Shown: positions 50,182 to 60,676, numbered from the stretch's first letter. The stretch: DNA of 64,000 nt from DASRSS01 sp963799045 (GCA_963799045.1 CAWCVN010000004.1:434001-498000), one strand, 5' to 3'. Numbers and translations are program-made. Notes: generated by a model not told the origin, from the sequence alone.

Positions 50182-51355
50182 CTACTTGCGCCGCAGCAGG
50201 AACACGCGGGCGTAGACGGCCGTCACCAGCGACAGCGCGATGATCGCGACGATGGCGAGCAGCACCGGCATCGACTGGCCGTGGCCGGAGGTCGTGCCGG
50301 CGGACAGCTCGGCGACGGCCGGGACGGTGGACAGCGGCGCGGGCTGGTTCGATGACGGCGCGGGCGCGGGCGCCGTGGCGTGCGTGCTCGGCTGCGAGCC
50401 GGGGAGGATGCCGCCGGCCGCGCCGAGGTTGCTCAGCCCGTCGACGCCGGGCCGCGCCGCCGGACGAGGCGGTGCTGCCGCCGTTGCTGTAGCCCTTGGG
50501 CACGACCTTTTCGGGGACGGTGAGCCCGGGCGGCGTGTAGGTCAGGCCGGAGTTCGGCGCCTTGCTGTGCGACGTGCGGGTCTTGCCGGGCGCCTTGCTC
50601 GTGGACGAGCTGCCCGCCAGGCCGGGCAGCGAGATCCCGCCGACCGGCAGCGTGGGCGCGGTGACCGGCGGAATCGACACGCCGGGAAGCTGGCCGACGA
50701 CGGGGAGGCTGGGCGTGGCGCTGACACCCGGCAGCTGCACCGAGATGCCGCCCTTGGGCGGGTTGGTCGCGACGACGATCTTGCCGACCCACTGGTTGCT
50801 GGCGTTGATCGCGATACCGGCGGATTTGAGCTGGTTCATCGACGTCGAGTTCAGCGGGTGAGTCGTCTTGCAGCCGAGCAGCCCGGGGGCACGTACTGCA
50901 CGGTCCAGGTGAACGAGTACGTGCCCGTCTGGGGGAAGGTCACGGCCTTGTCCGCAGCTCCCTTGCAGGAGCCGCTGGTCGGCCCGCCGAGGGTGAGCGT
51001 CTGGCCGGCGATGTTCGGTGACGCGCGGCTGAACCCGGAGTCGAAGCTGACGACGACCTGGAACTGGCTGCCGAGCAGCGTGTTCAGCACGCCGCTGAGC
51101 AGGGAACCCAGGGCCGGGATGTTGTCCAGGCCGGCGGTGGGTAGTGCTGAGGCCTTAAAGTCGACGGTGTCGCCGGGGTGCACGCCGACCGTCGTGCCGC
51201 CGAGGACGTTGTCCTTGGTCGCGACACCGGACAGCGACAGCTGGGCGTCGACGGTCGCCGAATCCGCGTGCGCCGGGCGCCATCACCAGGACGGTCGAGC
51301 CGGCCACGGCCAGGCCGGCCGCGGCGGCCAGCCACCGAAGCGTGGCGTGGCTCAC
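50182..51355 (-). pseudogene. Secreted cell-surface protein with C-terminal anchor, frame-broken
   Basis: Joined across at least three frame changes, this is a protein of about 390 aa. It has a signal peptide (SHATLRWLAAAAGLAVAGSTVLVMAPGA), an extracellular domain (SATVDAQLSLSGVATKDNV, PGDTVDFKASALPTAGLDNIPALGSLLSGVLNTLLGSQFQVVVSFDSGF, TLGGPTSGSCKGAADKAVTFPQTGTYSFTWTVQYVPPG), a long Pro/Gly/Ser/Thr-rich stalk, and a C-terminal helix with an RRK end (MPVLLAIVAIIALSLVTAVYARVFLLRRK). The layout is that of a surface protein anchored by its tail. GTG 51355 gives the best signal peptide. The extracellular domain is unrecognised; the TGTYSFTWTVQY stretch looks immunoglobulin-like. Confidence 0.6.
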
Positions 51356-51446
51356 GCCGTAAGCGCATGCGTCCCCTCCGAGGCGGTGACAGGCGTCAGT
51401 GACACAGATCCGTGTCACACAGTCTAACGAGGTCGGCTACCTCTGG

Positions 51447-52959
51447 TTACTGCGGCGTTAAGTCCGTTATCGGGCGCTCGCCGCCCGGCACCCGGCCCAG
51501 GGGACGGCTCAACCAAGCCGACCACGGGGGTGACCACGGCGGCGGCGCCGGGCCGCGCCACGGGTCCGGCGCGCCGTCGAACTCGCCGCCTCCCGGGTCG
51601 TCGGCGCCGTCGGCGCGGACGACGTCGAAGTCGACGTGCCACATCTCGTGCACGACCAGGCCGGCCAGCCCGAGCAGCAGCGCGTCGCGGGCGACGAGCA
51701 CCAGCATCAGCCAGCCGTAGCCGATGCCGTGCGCGGACTGGTCCGGGTTCAGGCCCAGCAACAGGGTCAGCGTCATGATCCACACCAGGATCTCGCTGAA
51801 CTGCCAGATCAGGTTCAGCCGCCACCGCGGCCGGGCCAGGGCGAGCAGCGGCAGCAGCCAGATCGAGTACTGCGGGCTCCAGACCTTGGTCGTCAGCAGG
51901 AAGGCGAGCACCGCAAGAAAGGCCAGCTGGGCGAGCCGGGGCTTGCTCGGCGCCCGCAGGCCGAGCCAGGCGACCAGCATCAGCGACGCGAACAGCAGCA
52001 GCGCGACGGCCGACTCCCGGCGGCACCCAGTAGGCGGCGTCGGCGGTGTTCACGCCGCTCGAGGCGAGGGTCTTGGCCATGGCCCAGACGGTGCTGCGCT
52101 CGGTCGCCCGGTCGATGCTGAACCGGTAGAAGGCCCACCAGCCGCGGTGGTAGGCCAGGGCGAGCGGGACGTTGACCGCCGCCCAGGAGGCCACGGCCGC
52201 GGCGACGGCCCACGCCGTGCCGGACCATCGCCGGGTGCGGTAGGCGAGCACGAGCAGCGGCACGAGCAAGAACACCGGGTACAACTTGGCTGCCGTGCCC
52301 AGGCCGATCATCGTCCCGGCGAGCACCGGTTTCTGCCGGGCCCAGGCCCACATCGCGGCGCTGGTGAGTGCCATGGCCAGCAGGTCCCAGTTCGTGAACG
52401 CGTGGAAGATCAGCAGCGGCGCCAACGCGAACAGCGCGGCGTCGTAGGGTCTGCGTCCGGCAGTGGCGGCGGTCGCGCCGGCGACGAACAAGGCGCAGGC
52501 CGCCAGGAGTATCGAGGTGATCACGCCGAACAGGACCAGGTCCTGCCAGGACGGCTCGATGAAGTGCGCCAACCTGGTCAGCTCGGCGGTCACCCACATG
52601 AACCCGCCCGTGAGTGCGGGGTACTCCACGCTGGTGTCGCGGTAGGGCACCGCGCCGACGTCGAGGCGCTCGTCGCTCCACAGCGGCACCACGTCGGAGT
52701 AGCAGAAGTGCGTGTACTGCTTGTAGCCGGTCCAGTTGCCGTCCGCGCACGGTGCCTTCTGCGCGAACGCGAGCAGCATCGTCAGGCTGGCCAGCGCCAT
52801 GACGACCCGCAGCGGCGTCCACCAGCCGCGGCGGGACACGCCCGCATAGCGTCCCCACACCCCGCCGATCATGCGGCTGGCGTGCGCGACGACGGCGTCC
52901 GACCGGCTCGGCAGGCGTGCCGGCGGGTCGGCCTGCGGGGCGTCGGCCAGCGTCGTCAC
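51447..52959 (-). CDS. GT87-type membrane mannosyltransferase, one frameshift
   Basis: This polytopic protein of about 503 aa is interrupted once near 52015. It reads VVMALASLTMLLAFAQKAPCADGNWTGYKQYTHFCYSDVVPLW, then the luminal acidic motif SDERLDVGAVPYRDTSVEYPALTGGFMW typical of GT-C enzymes, then helices with FHAFTNWDLLAMAL and GLGTAAKLYPVFLLVPL, and after the break TKVWSPQYSIWLLPLLALARPRW. Such proteins use polyprenyl-phosphate mannose to extend lipoglycans outside the membrane. The place between ponA and rpsF matches the M. tuberculosis Rv0051 neighbourhood. GTG 52959 overlaps the ponA stop (GTGA). The last 60 residues are Pro-rich. Confidence 0.8.
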
Positions 52960-55353
52960 CGGGCCATCCTGGCACGGGCCGAGGTGCCGCGGTGCCGAGC
53001 CGCGCCCCGCCGGTCGCCCGCGGTCACGGGCAGGGGTGCAGCAGGGTGGCGGTACAGGTCGGTGACGGGGTCGCCGTGGTCGGCGGCGAGCGTCACCGGC
53101 GGCAGGGTGGCCGGGGCGCTCGGCGAGGTCGGCGGCGGGGCGCTCGGCGTCGTCGGTGGGGTCGAACTCGACGGCGGTTGCGACGGGGGCGCGCTGCTCG
53201 ACGAGCTACTCGTGCTCGGGCTGGTCGAGGGCGTGGCGAGGTTCGTGCCGTTCGTGATCATCTGCTTCGAGGCCATCGGCAGGGAGGGCTTGTTCTGCAG
53301 GTAGGTGTCCATGAACAGCTGCCACGTCTTGCCGGGCAGGTCCGCGCCGTACTCGGCACCGCCGTAGGCGTTGTAGATAGGCGTCGTGGAGTTGCCGCTG
53401 CCGGCCCACACCGCGGCGCTGACCTGCGGGGTGAACCCGACCATCCAGGCGTCGCTGTTCGCTCCGGTCTTGCTCTGGTAGATGCCCTCGGTTCCGGTCT
53501 TCGCGGCCGAGACGGCGCCCGCCGGACAGCGCGTCCCCGGACCATGCGGCGACCGGTTCGAGCGTCAGCGTCACGTCGTTGGCGACTTTCGAGTCGATCG
53601 CGCGGTGCGGGTCGGGCTTGTGCTTGTAGACGAGGTTGCCCGCGCTGTCGGTCGCGCTCTGCACGAAGTACGGCGCGTTGGCGGTGCCGCCATTGGCGAA
53701 CGTCGCGAAGCCGACGGCCTGGTCGATCGGGCTCACCGGGTAGTCGCCGATGCCGATCCCGAACCCGGTCCCGCCGTTCGAGCCGACGAGCAGCGGGTTG
53801 CCGTTGGAGTCCTTGGCCGGGATGCCGGCGGCATGCGCGGTGGCGGCGACGTTGGCCGGCCCGGCCTGCGCGGCCAGCTGGTCGAAGGTGGTGTTCAGCG
53901 ACCACTTCATCGCATTGGCGATCGTCACCGACGAGCTGCTGTAGGGCGCGTCGCCCGGGTCGTTGCAGATCTTGCGGCCCTGGATGTGCACGCAGTAGCT
54001 GCCGTCGACGTGGCTGTCGATGGTCAGCTTCGGCTTGCCCGGCGCCTTCCGCATGGTCTGCGTCAGCACCGTCGCGAGCGTGTACGGCTTGAACGACGAG
54101 CCGGGTGGTCGGGTGCCGATGCCGGCGTAGTCGAAGTTGTCGATCTTGCCGTTGTAGCCCTTGCCGTTGGGGCCGCCGTAGTAGGCGATGACCGCGCCTG
54201 TCTTCGGGTCGACCGCCACGAGGGCGTTCTTGAAGTTGCGCTGCTTCTTGGTCAGGTGCGCGAACGTCTGGTTGATCGCCTGCAGCGCCGCCCGCTGCGC
54301 GCCCTTCTTGAGCGTCGTGTGGATGACCAGGCCGCGGGTGTTGATCTCGCCCTCGCTGATCCCGTGCGCCTCGAGGTCACTGATCACCTGGTGCACGATC
54401 AGCGCACGCCAGCCGGTCGCGCCGAGCTGGGTGCTGTCGTTGGGCGGCAGCGTCTTGGGGAAGTTCAGCGCGTCGGCCTGCGCCTGGGTGAGCCGGCCGA
54501 TGCTGACCATGCCGTTGATCACGTACTGCCAGCGTGCCTTCGCCTCGCGCCGGGTTCACCGCCGGGTCGTAGTAGCTCGGGGCCCGCAGCAGCGCGGCGA
54601 GCAAGCGCGCCCTGGGCCACGTTCAGCTTGCTGACGTCCTTGCCGAAGTACGCCTCGCGACCCGGCCTGGATGCCATAGGCGCCGCGGCCGAAGTACACG
54701 GTGTTGAGGTAGAACTCGAGAATCTGGTTCTTGGAGTATTCGCGCGACAGCTTGACCGCGATCATCAGCTCCTTGAGCTTGCGCGTCAGCGTTCGGGCGT
54801 CGGACAGGTAGGCGTTCTTCGCGTACTGCTGCGTGATGCCCGGAACCGCCTTGGGTGTCGCCGCCGGTGAGATCGGACAGCGCGGCGCGCAGCGTGCCCC
54901 TGATCGAGACGCCCGGGCTCGTTGTAGAAGTTCCGGTCCTCGGCGGCGAGCGACGTCCCAGCGCACCTGCTCGGGGACCTGGTCGATGGACACGATCGTC
55001 CGGTTCTGGATCCCGATCTTGGCCAGCACCGAGCCGTCGGAGTACTCGATCGTGGCCACCTGCGGCAACGGCAGGCTCTCCGGGCGCGGCACGTTGCTCA
55101 GCGAGTAGAACAGCGCGACGAGCGCGACGAGGCCGACGGTGATCAGTGCGAGCAGCCACGTGCCGGCGACGCCGAGGCGGCGCAGCACCCGCTTGGGGCG
55201 GCTCAGCTTCGCGAGGCGGCGCTTCTTGGCCGCGCGTCGGCGGCGGTTCCAGGCGATGATCCGCTCCGTTCGGCCGGCGTCCGGGTCCGGCTTGGGGCGG
55301 GCCCGGCGTGCCTGCCGCTGGCGACCCAGCTGCAACTTCTCCCGATCCGCCAT
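52956..55353 (-). pseudogene. ponA: Bifunctional penicillin-binding protein PonA (class A PBP), frame-broken
   Basis: The ATG at 55353 opens a cytoplasmic basic segment, one membrane helix (TWLLALITVGLVALVALFYSL), and a glycosyltransferase domain with DRNFY, RGTLRAALSDL, GITQQYAKNAYLSDARTLTRKLKELMIAVKLSREYSKNQILEFYLNTVYFGRGAYGIQAGA. A transpeptidase domain follows with SxxK (RPPGSSFKPYTL), SxN (KWSLNTTFDQLA) and KTG (AAKTGTEGIYQ) motifs, then a Ser/Pro/Thr-rich tail. About six indels break it (near 54950, 54900, 54850, 54660, 54605-54550 and 53525). Every catalytic motif is preserved, so this is a functional gene in faulty sequence. It polymerises and cross-links peptidoglycan. Confidence 0.9.
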
Positions 55354-55460
55354 CGTTCGAAACGCTACTTGTCCGGCCCGGTCCCGACCCGGCGCAGCAA
55401 GCCCGCTCTCAGTGATCGATACCGCCCTGGCCCCCCGGGTGGAGCCGCGGCGGGCATCGA

Positions 55461-57800
55461 TCACGCGGTGGGCTCGGCCGTCGTTGCCGGCGCTGCGGGC
55501 GCGGTGAGCGAGCTGCGCAGGATCTGCGCCACGTCGAGGACCTGGACGTGCTCCTTGGCCGAGCCGTCCGCCTTCTTCTCGGTGACGGCGTCGGAGAGCA
55601 TCACCATGCAGAACGGGCACGCGGTGCCGATCACGTCCGGGTCGAGGCCGAGGGCCTCGTCGGTGCGTTCCCGGTTGACCCGCTTGCCGATCTTCTCCTC
55701 CATCCAGAACCGCGCGCCGCCGGCACCGCAGCAGAAGCCGCGCTCCTTGCAGCGGTGCATCTCCTGGGACTTCAGCGCGGGGATCGACGCGAGCACCTCA
55801 CGCGGCGGCGTGTAGACCTTGTTGTGCCGGCCGAGGTAGCACGGGTCGTGGTAGGTGACGTTCTTGTCCACCGGCTCGACCGGGGTCAGGCGGCCCTCTT
55901 CGACCAGGCGGCCCAGCAGCTGGGTGTGGTGGACGACCTCGTAGTGGCCGCCGAGCTGCGGGTATTCGCGGGCCAGCGTGTTGAAGCAGTGCGGGCACGT
56001 CGCCACGATCTTCAACGGCTCGGCGCGGGTGATCGAGTTCAACGTCTCGACGTTCTGCATTCCCTGCATCTGGAACAGGAACTCGTTGCCGAGGCGGCGC
56101 GCCGGGTCGCCGGTGCAGGATTCGGCCTGGCCGAGCACAGCGAACTCGACACCGGCCACGTGCAGCAACTCGGCGAACGCGACCGTCACCTTCTTCGATC
56201 GGTCCTCGAGGGCGCCGGCGCAGCCGACCCAGAACAGGTAGTCGATGTCTGCGTCGAGCTTCGTACCCGGGTTCGCGCGGCGCACCTCGAACGACAGGTC
56301 GTTCATCCACTCGTCGCGTCCGCTGTTGGCCATTCCCCACGGGTTGCCCTTGTTCTCGATGTTGCGCAGCATGACGCCGGCTTCGGACGGGAACGCGGAC
56401 TCGATCAGCACCTGGTAGCGGCGCATGTCGACGATGTGGTCGACGTGCTCGATGTCGACCGGGCACTGCTCGACGCAGGCACCGCAGGTGGTGCACGACC
56501 ACAGCACGTCCGGGTCGATCACGCCGCCCGCGGCGAGGTCGCCGACGAGCGGGCGCATCGCCTGCTCGATCGTCGAACCCTCGACGCGCGGGAAGCCGGC
56601 CTCGGGCACGTGATGCCCGCTCTCTCCCCCTTCAGCCTCCGGGGTGTTGAAGTTCGGCGTCGCGCCGTCCGGAACCGTCTGGCTGCCGAAGATGTACGGG
56701 GCCTTCGCGAACAGGTGATCGCGCAGGTCCATGATCACTAGCTTCGGCGACAGCGGCTTGCCGGTGTTCCACGCCGGGCACTGCGACTGGCAGCGGCCGC
56801 ACTCGGTGCAGGTCGCGAAGTCCAGATAGCCCTTCCAGGTGAAGTCCTCGATCTTGCCCTTGCCGAACACGGTGTCCTCGGACAGGTTCTCCACGTCGGT
56901 GAAGTCGATCGCCTTGCCCTCGTCGTCGGTCACCGGCAGCAGCGGGCCGAGAGCGTCGGGCATGCGCTTGAAGAACACGTTGATCGGCGCGGTGCCGATG
57001 TGTAGGTGCTTCGAGTGCAGCACGAGGACCAGGAAGGAGAAGATCACCGCCATCTGCAGCAGCAGGAAGGTGGTCTCCAGGCCGGCGTTGTACGACCCGG
57101 TCCCGATCGCGTGCGCGACCAGCCAGGTCGCGAACGGCCAGGCGGACTTGCCCCACGGCAGGTGGCCGGTGTTGTACTGCGCGGCCCGGTAGACCAGCAG
57201 CGTCACGACGACGAGGAAGATCATCAACAGGACGAACTCGGCCGGGCCGTTGTGCGAGCCGTAGAAGCGGCTGGCCCGCTCGCGGCGGGCCGGCGCGTTG
57301 CGCTTGCGGTTGATGTAGAAGCCGACGACGGCCACCAGCACGGCGACGGCGAACAGGTCTTCGAGGAAGCCCAGCCAGCGGGCGTGGCCGAAGAACGGGA
57401 ACGCGAAGTCCTTGCTGATCACCAGCGCGCCGTAGCACTCGACGATGGTGATGCCGAGGATGTTGAAGCCCCAGAACGTAAAGAAGTGACCGAGCCCGGC
57501 GCCGGACCACTTCAGCAGCTTGCGCTGGCCGAGCACCTCCTCGCCGGCGTTCTCGACGCGCGGGCGCGGCTCGCTGCGGCGTGTGGTGTCCGGCTTTCCG
57601 GAGCGGATCAGCTTGACCAGCCAGCCCACGCGGCGCCCGGCCAGCGCGATCGTCAGCGCCAGCATCGCCAGCGCGATGGCCAGCCGGACGGCGCCGGGGC
57701 TGGTGTAGCTCCAGTCGACAAACACGTTCGAGTACGCCTGCGGGTGAGCCGCGGCGGGTGCTGGAGACGCAGTGAGCAGTCCGGCGAGCTGGTGCGACAC
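55461..57800 (-). CDS. etfD: EtfD-type membrane iron-sulfur oxidoreductase (ETF:menaquinone)
   Basis: This intact 779-aa protein has a membrane part of about six helices in the first 300 residues (FTFWGFNILGITIVECYGALV). Next are two ferredoxin-like 4Fe-4S motifs, CTECGRCQSQCP and CTTCGACVEQCP. The C-terminal half has two heterodisulfide-reductase CCG domains: VGCAGALEDRSKK, ESCTGDPARRLGNEF, CPHCFNTLAREYP, YHDPCYLGRHN, CCGAGGARFW and CPFCMVML. This is the layout of mycobacterial EtfD (Rv0338c), which passes electrons from ETF to menaquinone during beta-oxidation. GTG 57800 follows AGAGGAGAG. The substrate link to the FadE pair in this window is inference. Confidence 0.9.
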   Translation of the reverse strand: MSHQLAGLLTASPAPAAAHPQAYSNVFVDWSYTSPGAVRLAIALAMLALTIALAGRRVGWLVKLIRSGKPDTTRRSEPRPRVENAGEEVLGQRKLLKWSGAGLGHFFTFWGFNILGITIVECYGALVISKDFAFPFFGHARWLGFLEDLFAVAVLVAVVGFYINRKRNAPARRERASRFYGSHNGPAEFVLLMIFLVVVTLLVYRAAQYNTGHLPWGKSAWPFATWLVAHAIGTGSYNAGLETTFLLLQMAVIFSFLVLVLHSKHLHIGTAPINVFFKRMPDALGPLLPVTDDEGKAIDFTDVENLSEDTVFGKGKIEDFTWKGYLDFATCTECGRCQSQCPAWNTGKPLSPKLVIMDLRDHLFAKAPYIFGSQTVPDGATPNFNTPEAEGGESGHHVPEAGFPRVEGSTIEQAMRPLVGDLAAGGVIDPDVLWSCTTCGACVEQCPVDIEHVDHIVDMRRYQVLIESAFPSEAGVMLRNIENKGNPWGMANSGRDEWMNDLSFEVRRANPGTKLDADIDYLFWVGCAGALEDRSKKVTVAFAELLHVAGVEFAVLGQAESCTGDPARRLGNEFLFQMQGMQNVETLNSITRAEPLKIVATCPHCFNTLAREYPQLGGHYEVVHHTQLLGRLVEEGRLTPVEPVDKNVTYHDPCYLGRHNKVYTPPREVLASIPALKSQEMHRCKERGFCCGAGGARFWMEEKIGKRVNRERTDEALGLDPDVIGTACPFCMVMLSDAVTEKKADGSAKEHVQVLDVAQILRSSLTAPAAPATTAEPTA

Positions 57801-58086
57801 GAGCGGGTCTCTCCTCTTCGCGTCACTCGGCGTGCGGATCGTCCCGGGCACCGGTGCGGTTTCGGCGTGCGGTGGCAAAGCCGGACTCAGCCGCCTGACT
57901 CGGGCCGCCGCGCCGTTCGCGTGTGCATGGTGAACCTTGCTGAGACTATTCGGTATTACTGGCGCGGTAACCAATCGGCCACGACGTTGTGGCACGACAC
58001 ACCCCGGCCCCGGGCCGACGCCGAGCCGATCGGCCGGTTGCAGCGGCGTTGTTTGGCCCGTCGGCGCGGCTGCTCGACAGCTTCGC

Positions 58087-58515
58087 ATGCCCGCGGACGA
58101 GAATCGACAAGTGGTCAAGGCCTCGCGGGTGCCGCCCGCCGTCGGTGGACTGCCGCTCGTCGGGGACCTGGTGCGCCAGGCCGACACCCGGGCGCAGTGG
58201 TTGCAGGACATGCTCGAACAGAATGCCCGGCTGGTGAGCCAGTTTCCGGAGACGATGCGGACGTTCAACGACACGCTGGAGCGGTTCAACCAGACCGTCG
58301 CGCGGCTGGACCGCGCGGTGTCGACGATCGAAGCGGCCACCGATCGGGTGGTGCGGCCGCTGGAGCGGGTGGTGCCGGTGCTCGAGCGGCAGGTCGGCCT
58401 GCTCGCGAGCACGGTCGACCGCGCGGTGAGCCTGGTCGCCGCGCTGCCCGGAGCCGGACTGCTGCGCCGGGTCGCCGGCGGGCCGCCGCCGCGCGCCGAC
58501 GAACCGCTCGGCTAG
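58087..58515 (+). CDS. Small coiled-coil protein of unknown function
   Basis: This 142-aa protein has a short hydrophilic N-terminus (PADENRQVVKASRVPPAVGGLPLVGDLV) and a long helix of about 75 residues with heptad repeats (WLQDMLEQNARLVSQFPETMRTFNDTLERFNQTVARLDRAVSTIEAATDRVVRPLERVVPVLERQVGLLASTVDRAVSLV). The end is Gly/Pro-rich. No membrane helix or signal is clear. It is divergent from etfD across a 286-base gap (57801-58086) in which I see no gene. A role in membrane organisation or as a phasin-like coat is possible but unsupported. ATG 58087 lacks a strong ribosome-binding site. Confidence 0.5.
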   Translation: MPADENRQVVKASRVPPAVGGLPLVGDLVRQADTRAQWLQDMLEQNARLVSQFPETMRTFNDTLERFNQTVARLDRAVSTIEAATDRVVRPLERVVPVLERQVGLLASTVDRAVSLVAALPGAGLLRRVAGGPPPRADEPLG

Positions 58516-58628
58516 CCCCGTCGACCTCACCCCCGCTGAACAGAGTGGTCGACTTTGTGCGGTGCAGGGTCGTTCCGGAGGCTGCTCAGCGGCCCCCTGC
58601 TGCACAAGGTGGTCGAGCTTGACGGGGC
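58515..58628. terminator. Large imperfect inverted repeat between convergent genes
   Basis: GCCCCGTC (58515-58522) pairs with GACGGGGC (58621-58628), and inside them a longer imperfect arm (TCGACTTTGTGC, GGTGCAGGG) pairs with CCCTGCTGCACAA and GGTCGA. The structure fills the gap between the coiled-coil gene and the LacI gene, whose stops face each other, so it is a likely shared terminator. It might also be a decayed insertion. Confidence 0.5.
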
Positions 58629-58635
58629 GCCGGCG

Positions 58636-59650
58636 TCAGTCGGCCCGGCGGGGTGGGGCGACCGATTCGCGCGGCTGCGCGGTCGGCGCGAGCACCTTGC
58701 GGCGGCTGTGCTTGCCGTCCTCGATCGCGCGCACCGTGCGCTCGACCACGGCACCGACCAGCTGGTCCATCGGCCACCGATAGCTCGACAGCGGCGGCGT
58801 CAGCAGCCGCGACACCGGATGGTCGTCGTAGCCGAGCACGGAGAGGTCGTCGGGCACGCGCATGCCGAGCTCGCGCGCCGCCGCGTACACGCCGTAGGCC
58901 ATCGAGTCGGCGAGGCAGAAGAAGGCGGTCGGCGGGTCGTCTGCCGACAGCGCGGCGAGCGCCACCGCGCTGGCGCCGTCGAGGTCGTGCGGGCTCGTGT
59001 GCATCGTGGTCCGCAGGCCGAGCTCGCCGGCCATCCGGCGCACCACGAGCTCCGCGGGGCGGTCGGGCGTCGTCACCGCGAGCGGTGTCATGACCGCGAT
59101 GCGCCGGTGGCCCACGGCCGCCAGCTGGCGCAGCGCGTCGCTGACGCCCGCCTCGTTGTCGAAGACGACCTCCGCCGCCGTCGCGGCACCGGGCAGCCCG
59201 TCGCCGACCGACACGAGCACGGTCTGCGCCGCTACCCGCGTCCAGTGCTCGGCCGCCGGATCGACCGGCAGCGCGATGAGCGCGTCGACCCGCTTGTCGA
59301 CCAGCTGGACGGCGAGCGCGGCCTCCAGGGCCGGGTCGTTCGACGCGTCGACGATCATCGCGTGCCGGGACTCGGCCAGCAGCCCCCGGCCGAGGGCGGC
59401 CGCGATGCTCTGCTGCCAGATGTCCTCCAGGGAGCCGCACAGCACGCCGACGTAGTCGGTGCGCCCGGACACCAGCGCCCGCGCGATCGGGATCGGCCTG
59501 GTAACCGAGCCGCTCCGCGACGGCGCGGACGCGCTCCTGCGTCTCGGTGGGAACCTGCAGCCCCCGCAGGGCATAGGACACCGCAGCCGGGGACAGGCCG
59601 GTTTCCTCGGCGATGTCGCGGATGGTGACCCGCCGCGGGCGCTGCGGCAT
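58636..59650 (-). CDS. LacI-family transcriptional regulator, one frameshift
   Basis: The ATG at 59650 opens a LacI helix-turn-helix: RRVTIRDIAEETGLSPAAVSYALRGLQVPTETQERVRAVAERLGY. An extra C near 59495 shifts the frame; the effector domain continues SGRTDYVGVLCGSLEDIWQQS, VDKRVDALIALPVDPAAEHW, MTPLAVTTPDRPAELVVRRM, FFCLADSMAYGVYAAARELGMRVPDDLSVLGYDDHPVS and ends with WPMDQLVGAVVERTV. Joined length about 338 aa. The LacI fold binds a small ligand and releases DNA. It is divergent from the amidohydrolase gene, with a strong twofold operator between them, so it should be local repressor of that group. Confidence 0.87.
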
Positions 59651-59694
59651 TCGGCGAGCCTAGCCACCGCCGGTGACAGCGGTCGGCAGCCGCC

Positions 59695-59749
59695 TTGACA
59701 TCTGTACGGTGAACCGTTTCACTGAAACGGATCAGTGAAACGGTTCACC
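59695..59749 (+). promoter_or_regulatory. Promoter and double LacI-type operator before the amidohydrolase
   Basis: A perfect -35 box TTGACA (59695-59700) is followed by an 18-base arm GGTGAACCGTTTCACTGA (59708-59725), six bases, and its exact complement (59732-59749). Each arm contains a LacI-type 12-base site (TGAACCGTTTCA and TGAAACGGTTCA). The centre also has the palindrome GTTTCACTGAAAC. Operator overlap with the spacer and -10 region implies repression. The start codon is 11 bases further on. Confidence 0.75.
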
Positions 59750-59760
59750 AGAGGATGTGC

Positions 59761-60676
59761 ATGACCGGCTACATCGACGTGCATCAGCACCTGTGGCCGG
59801 TAGCGCTCGTCGAAGAACTCCGTCGGCGCTCGGCGGTGCCGATGCTGCGCGGCTGGACGCTGCACACGGCCGGCGAGGCGCCCTACCCGGTGTGCCCGGG
59901 CGACCACGACCGGGACCGGCGCCGGGCTGCCGAGGCCGGCGCGGACCGCGTCCTCGTGTCGCTGTCCTCGCCGCTCGGCCTCGAGTACCTGCCGCCGGAC
60001 GAGGCCGCGCCGCTGCTCGAGCGCGTGGCACACGGGCGCACGCGAGCTCGGCGCGCCGTTCTCGGCGTGGGCCGCGGTGAGCCTCGTGGAGCCGGACCTG
60101 CCCGGGCTCGCCGGCGCGCTCACCGACGGCGGGATGGTCGGACTGCAGCTGCCGGCCGGCGCGCTGGCCACCCCGCACGCGCTCGAACGGCTGGCCGCGG
60201 TGCTGGAGTGCTGCGCGCAGCTGGACCGGCCGGTGCTGGTCCACCCCGGCCCCGCCGGGCCGGTCCACGGCGCCACACCGCCGTGGTGGCCGGCGGTCGT
60301 CGACTACCCCGCCCAGCTGCACGCGGCGTGGTGGGCATGGCACACAGCGGGCCGGGCGCTGCTGCCGCGGCTGCGCATCTGCTTCGCGGCCGGAGCCGGC
60401 CTGGCCCCGCTGCACCACGAGCGGCACGCCGTGCGCGGTGGCGAGCGCACCGTCGTCGACCCGGAGGTCTACGTCGAGACGTCCTCGTACGGCCGGCAGG
60501 CGATCGATGCGCTGAGCCGAGCGCTCGGCATCGACGTGATCGTCTTCGGCACCGACCGCCCCTACGCCGACGCCGGGCCCCTGGAGAGCTACTGGGCGCA
60601 CTCCGGTGCGGCCGCCCGGCACGCGATCACCGTGACCAACCCGACCCGACTGCTGGAAGGAGAACAACAGGCATGA
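59761..60676 (+). CDS. Amidohydrolase-family protein, one frameshift
   Basis: The metal-site motif opens the protein: MTGYIDVHQHLWPVALVEELRRR. Next come LHTAGEAPYPVCPGDHDRDRRRAAEAGADRVLVSLSSPLGLEYL and, after an extra base near 60030, AWAAVSLVEPDLPGLAGALTDGGMVGLQLPAGAL, RPVLVHPGPAGPVHG, YVETSSYGRQAIDAL and IVFGTDRPYADAG. The HxH, later His and final Asp are those of amidohydrolase_2 TIM barrels acting on carboxylic or amide substrates. ATG 59761 has AGAGG six bases upstream; an ATG two codons earlier is too close to it. Its stop overlaps the next start (ATGA). Substrate unknown. Confidence 0.8.

Noticed and set aside
57801..58086. A possible 53-codon plus frame starting MVNLAETIRYYW at 57928
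   Set aside because: It has no ribosome-binding site, its codon use is unlike the neighbours, and it runs out of frame into the coiled-coil gene. It is more likely the etfD promoter region.
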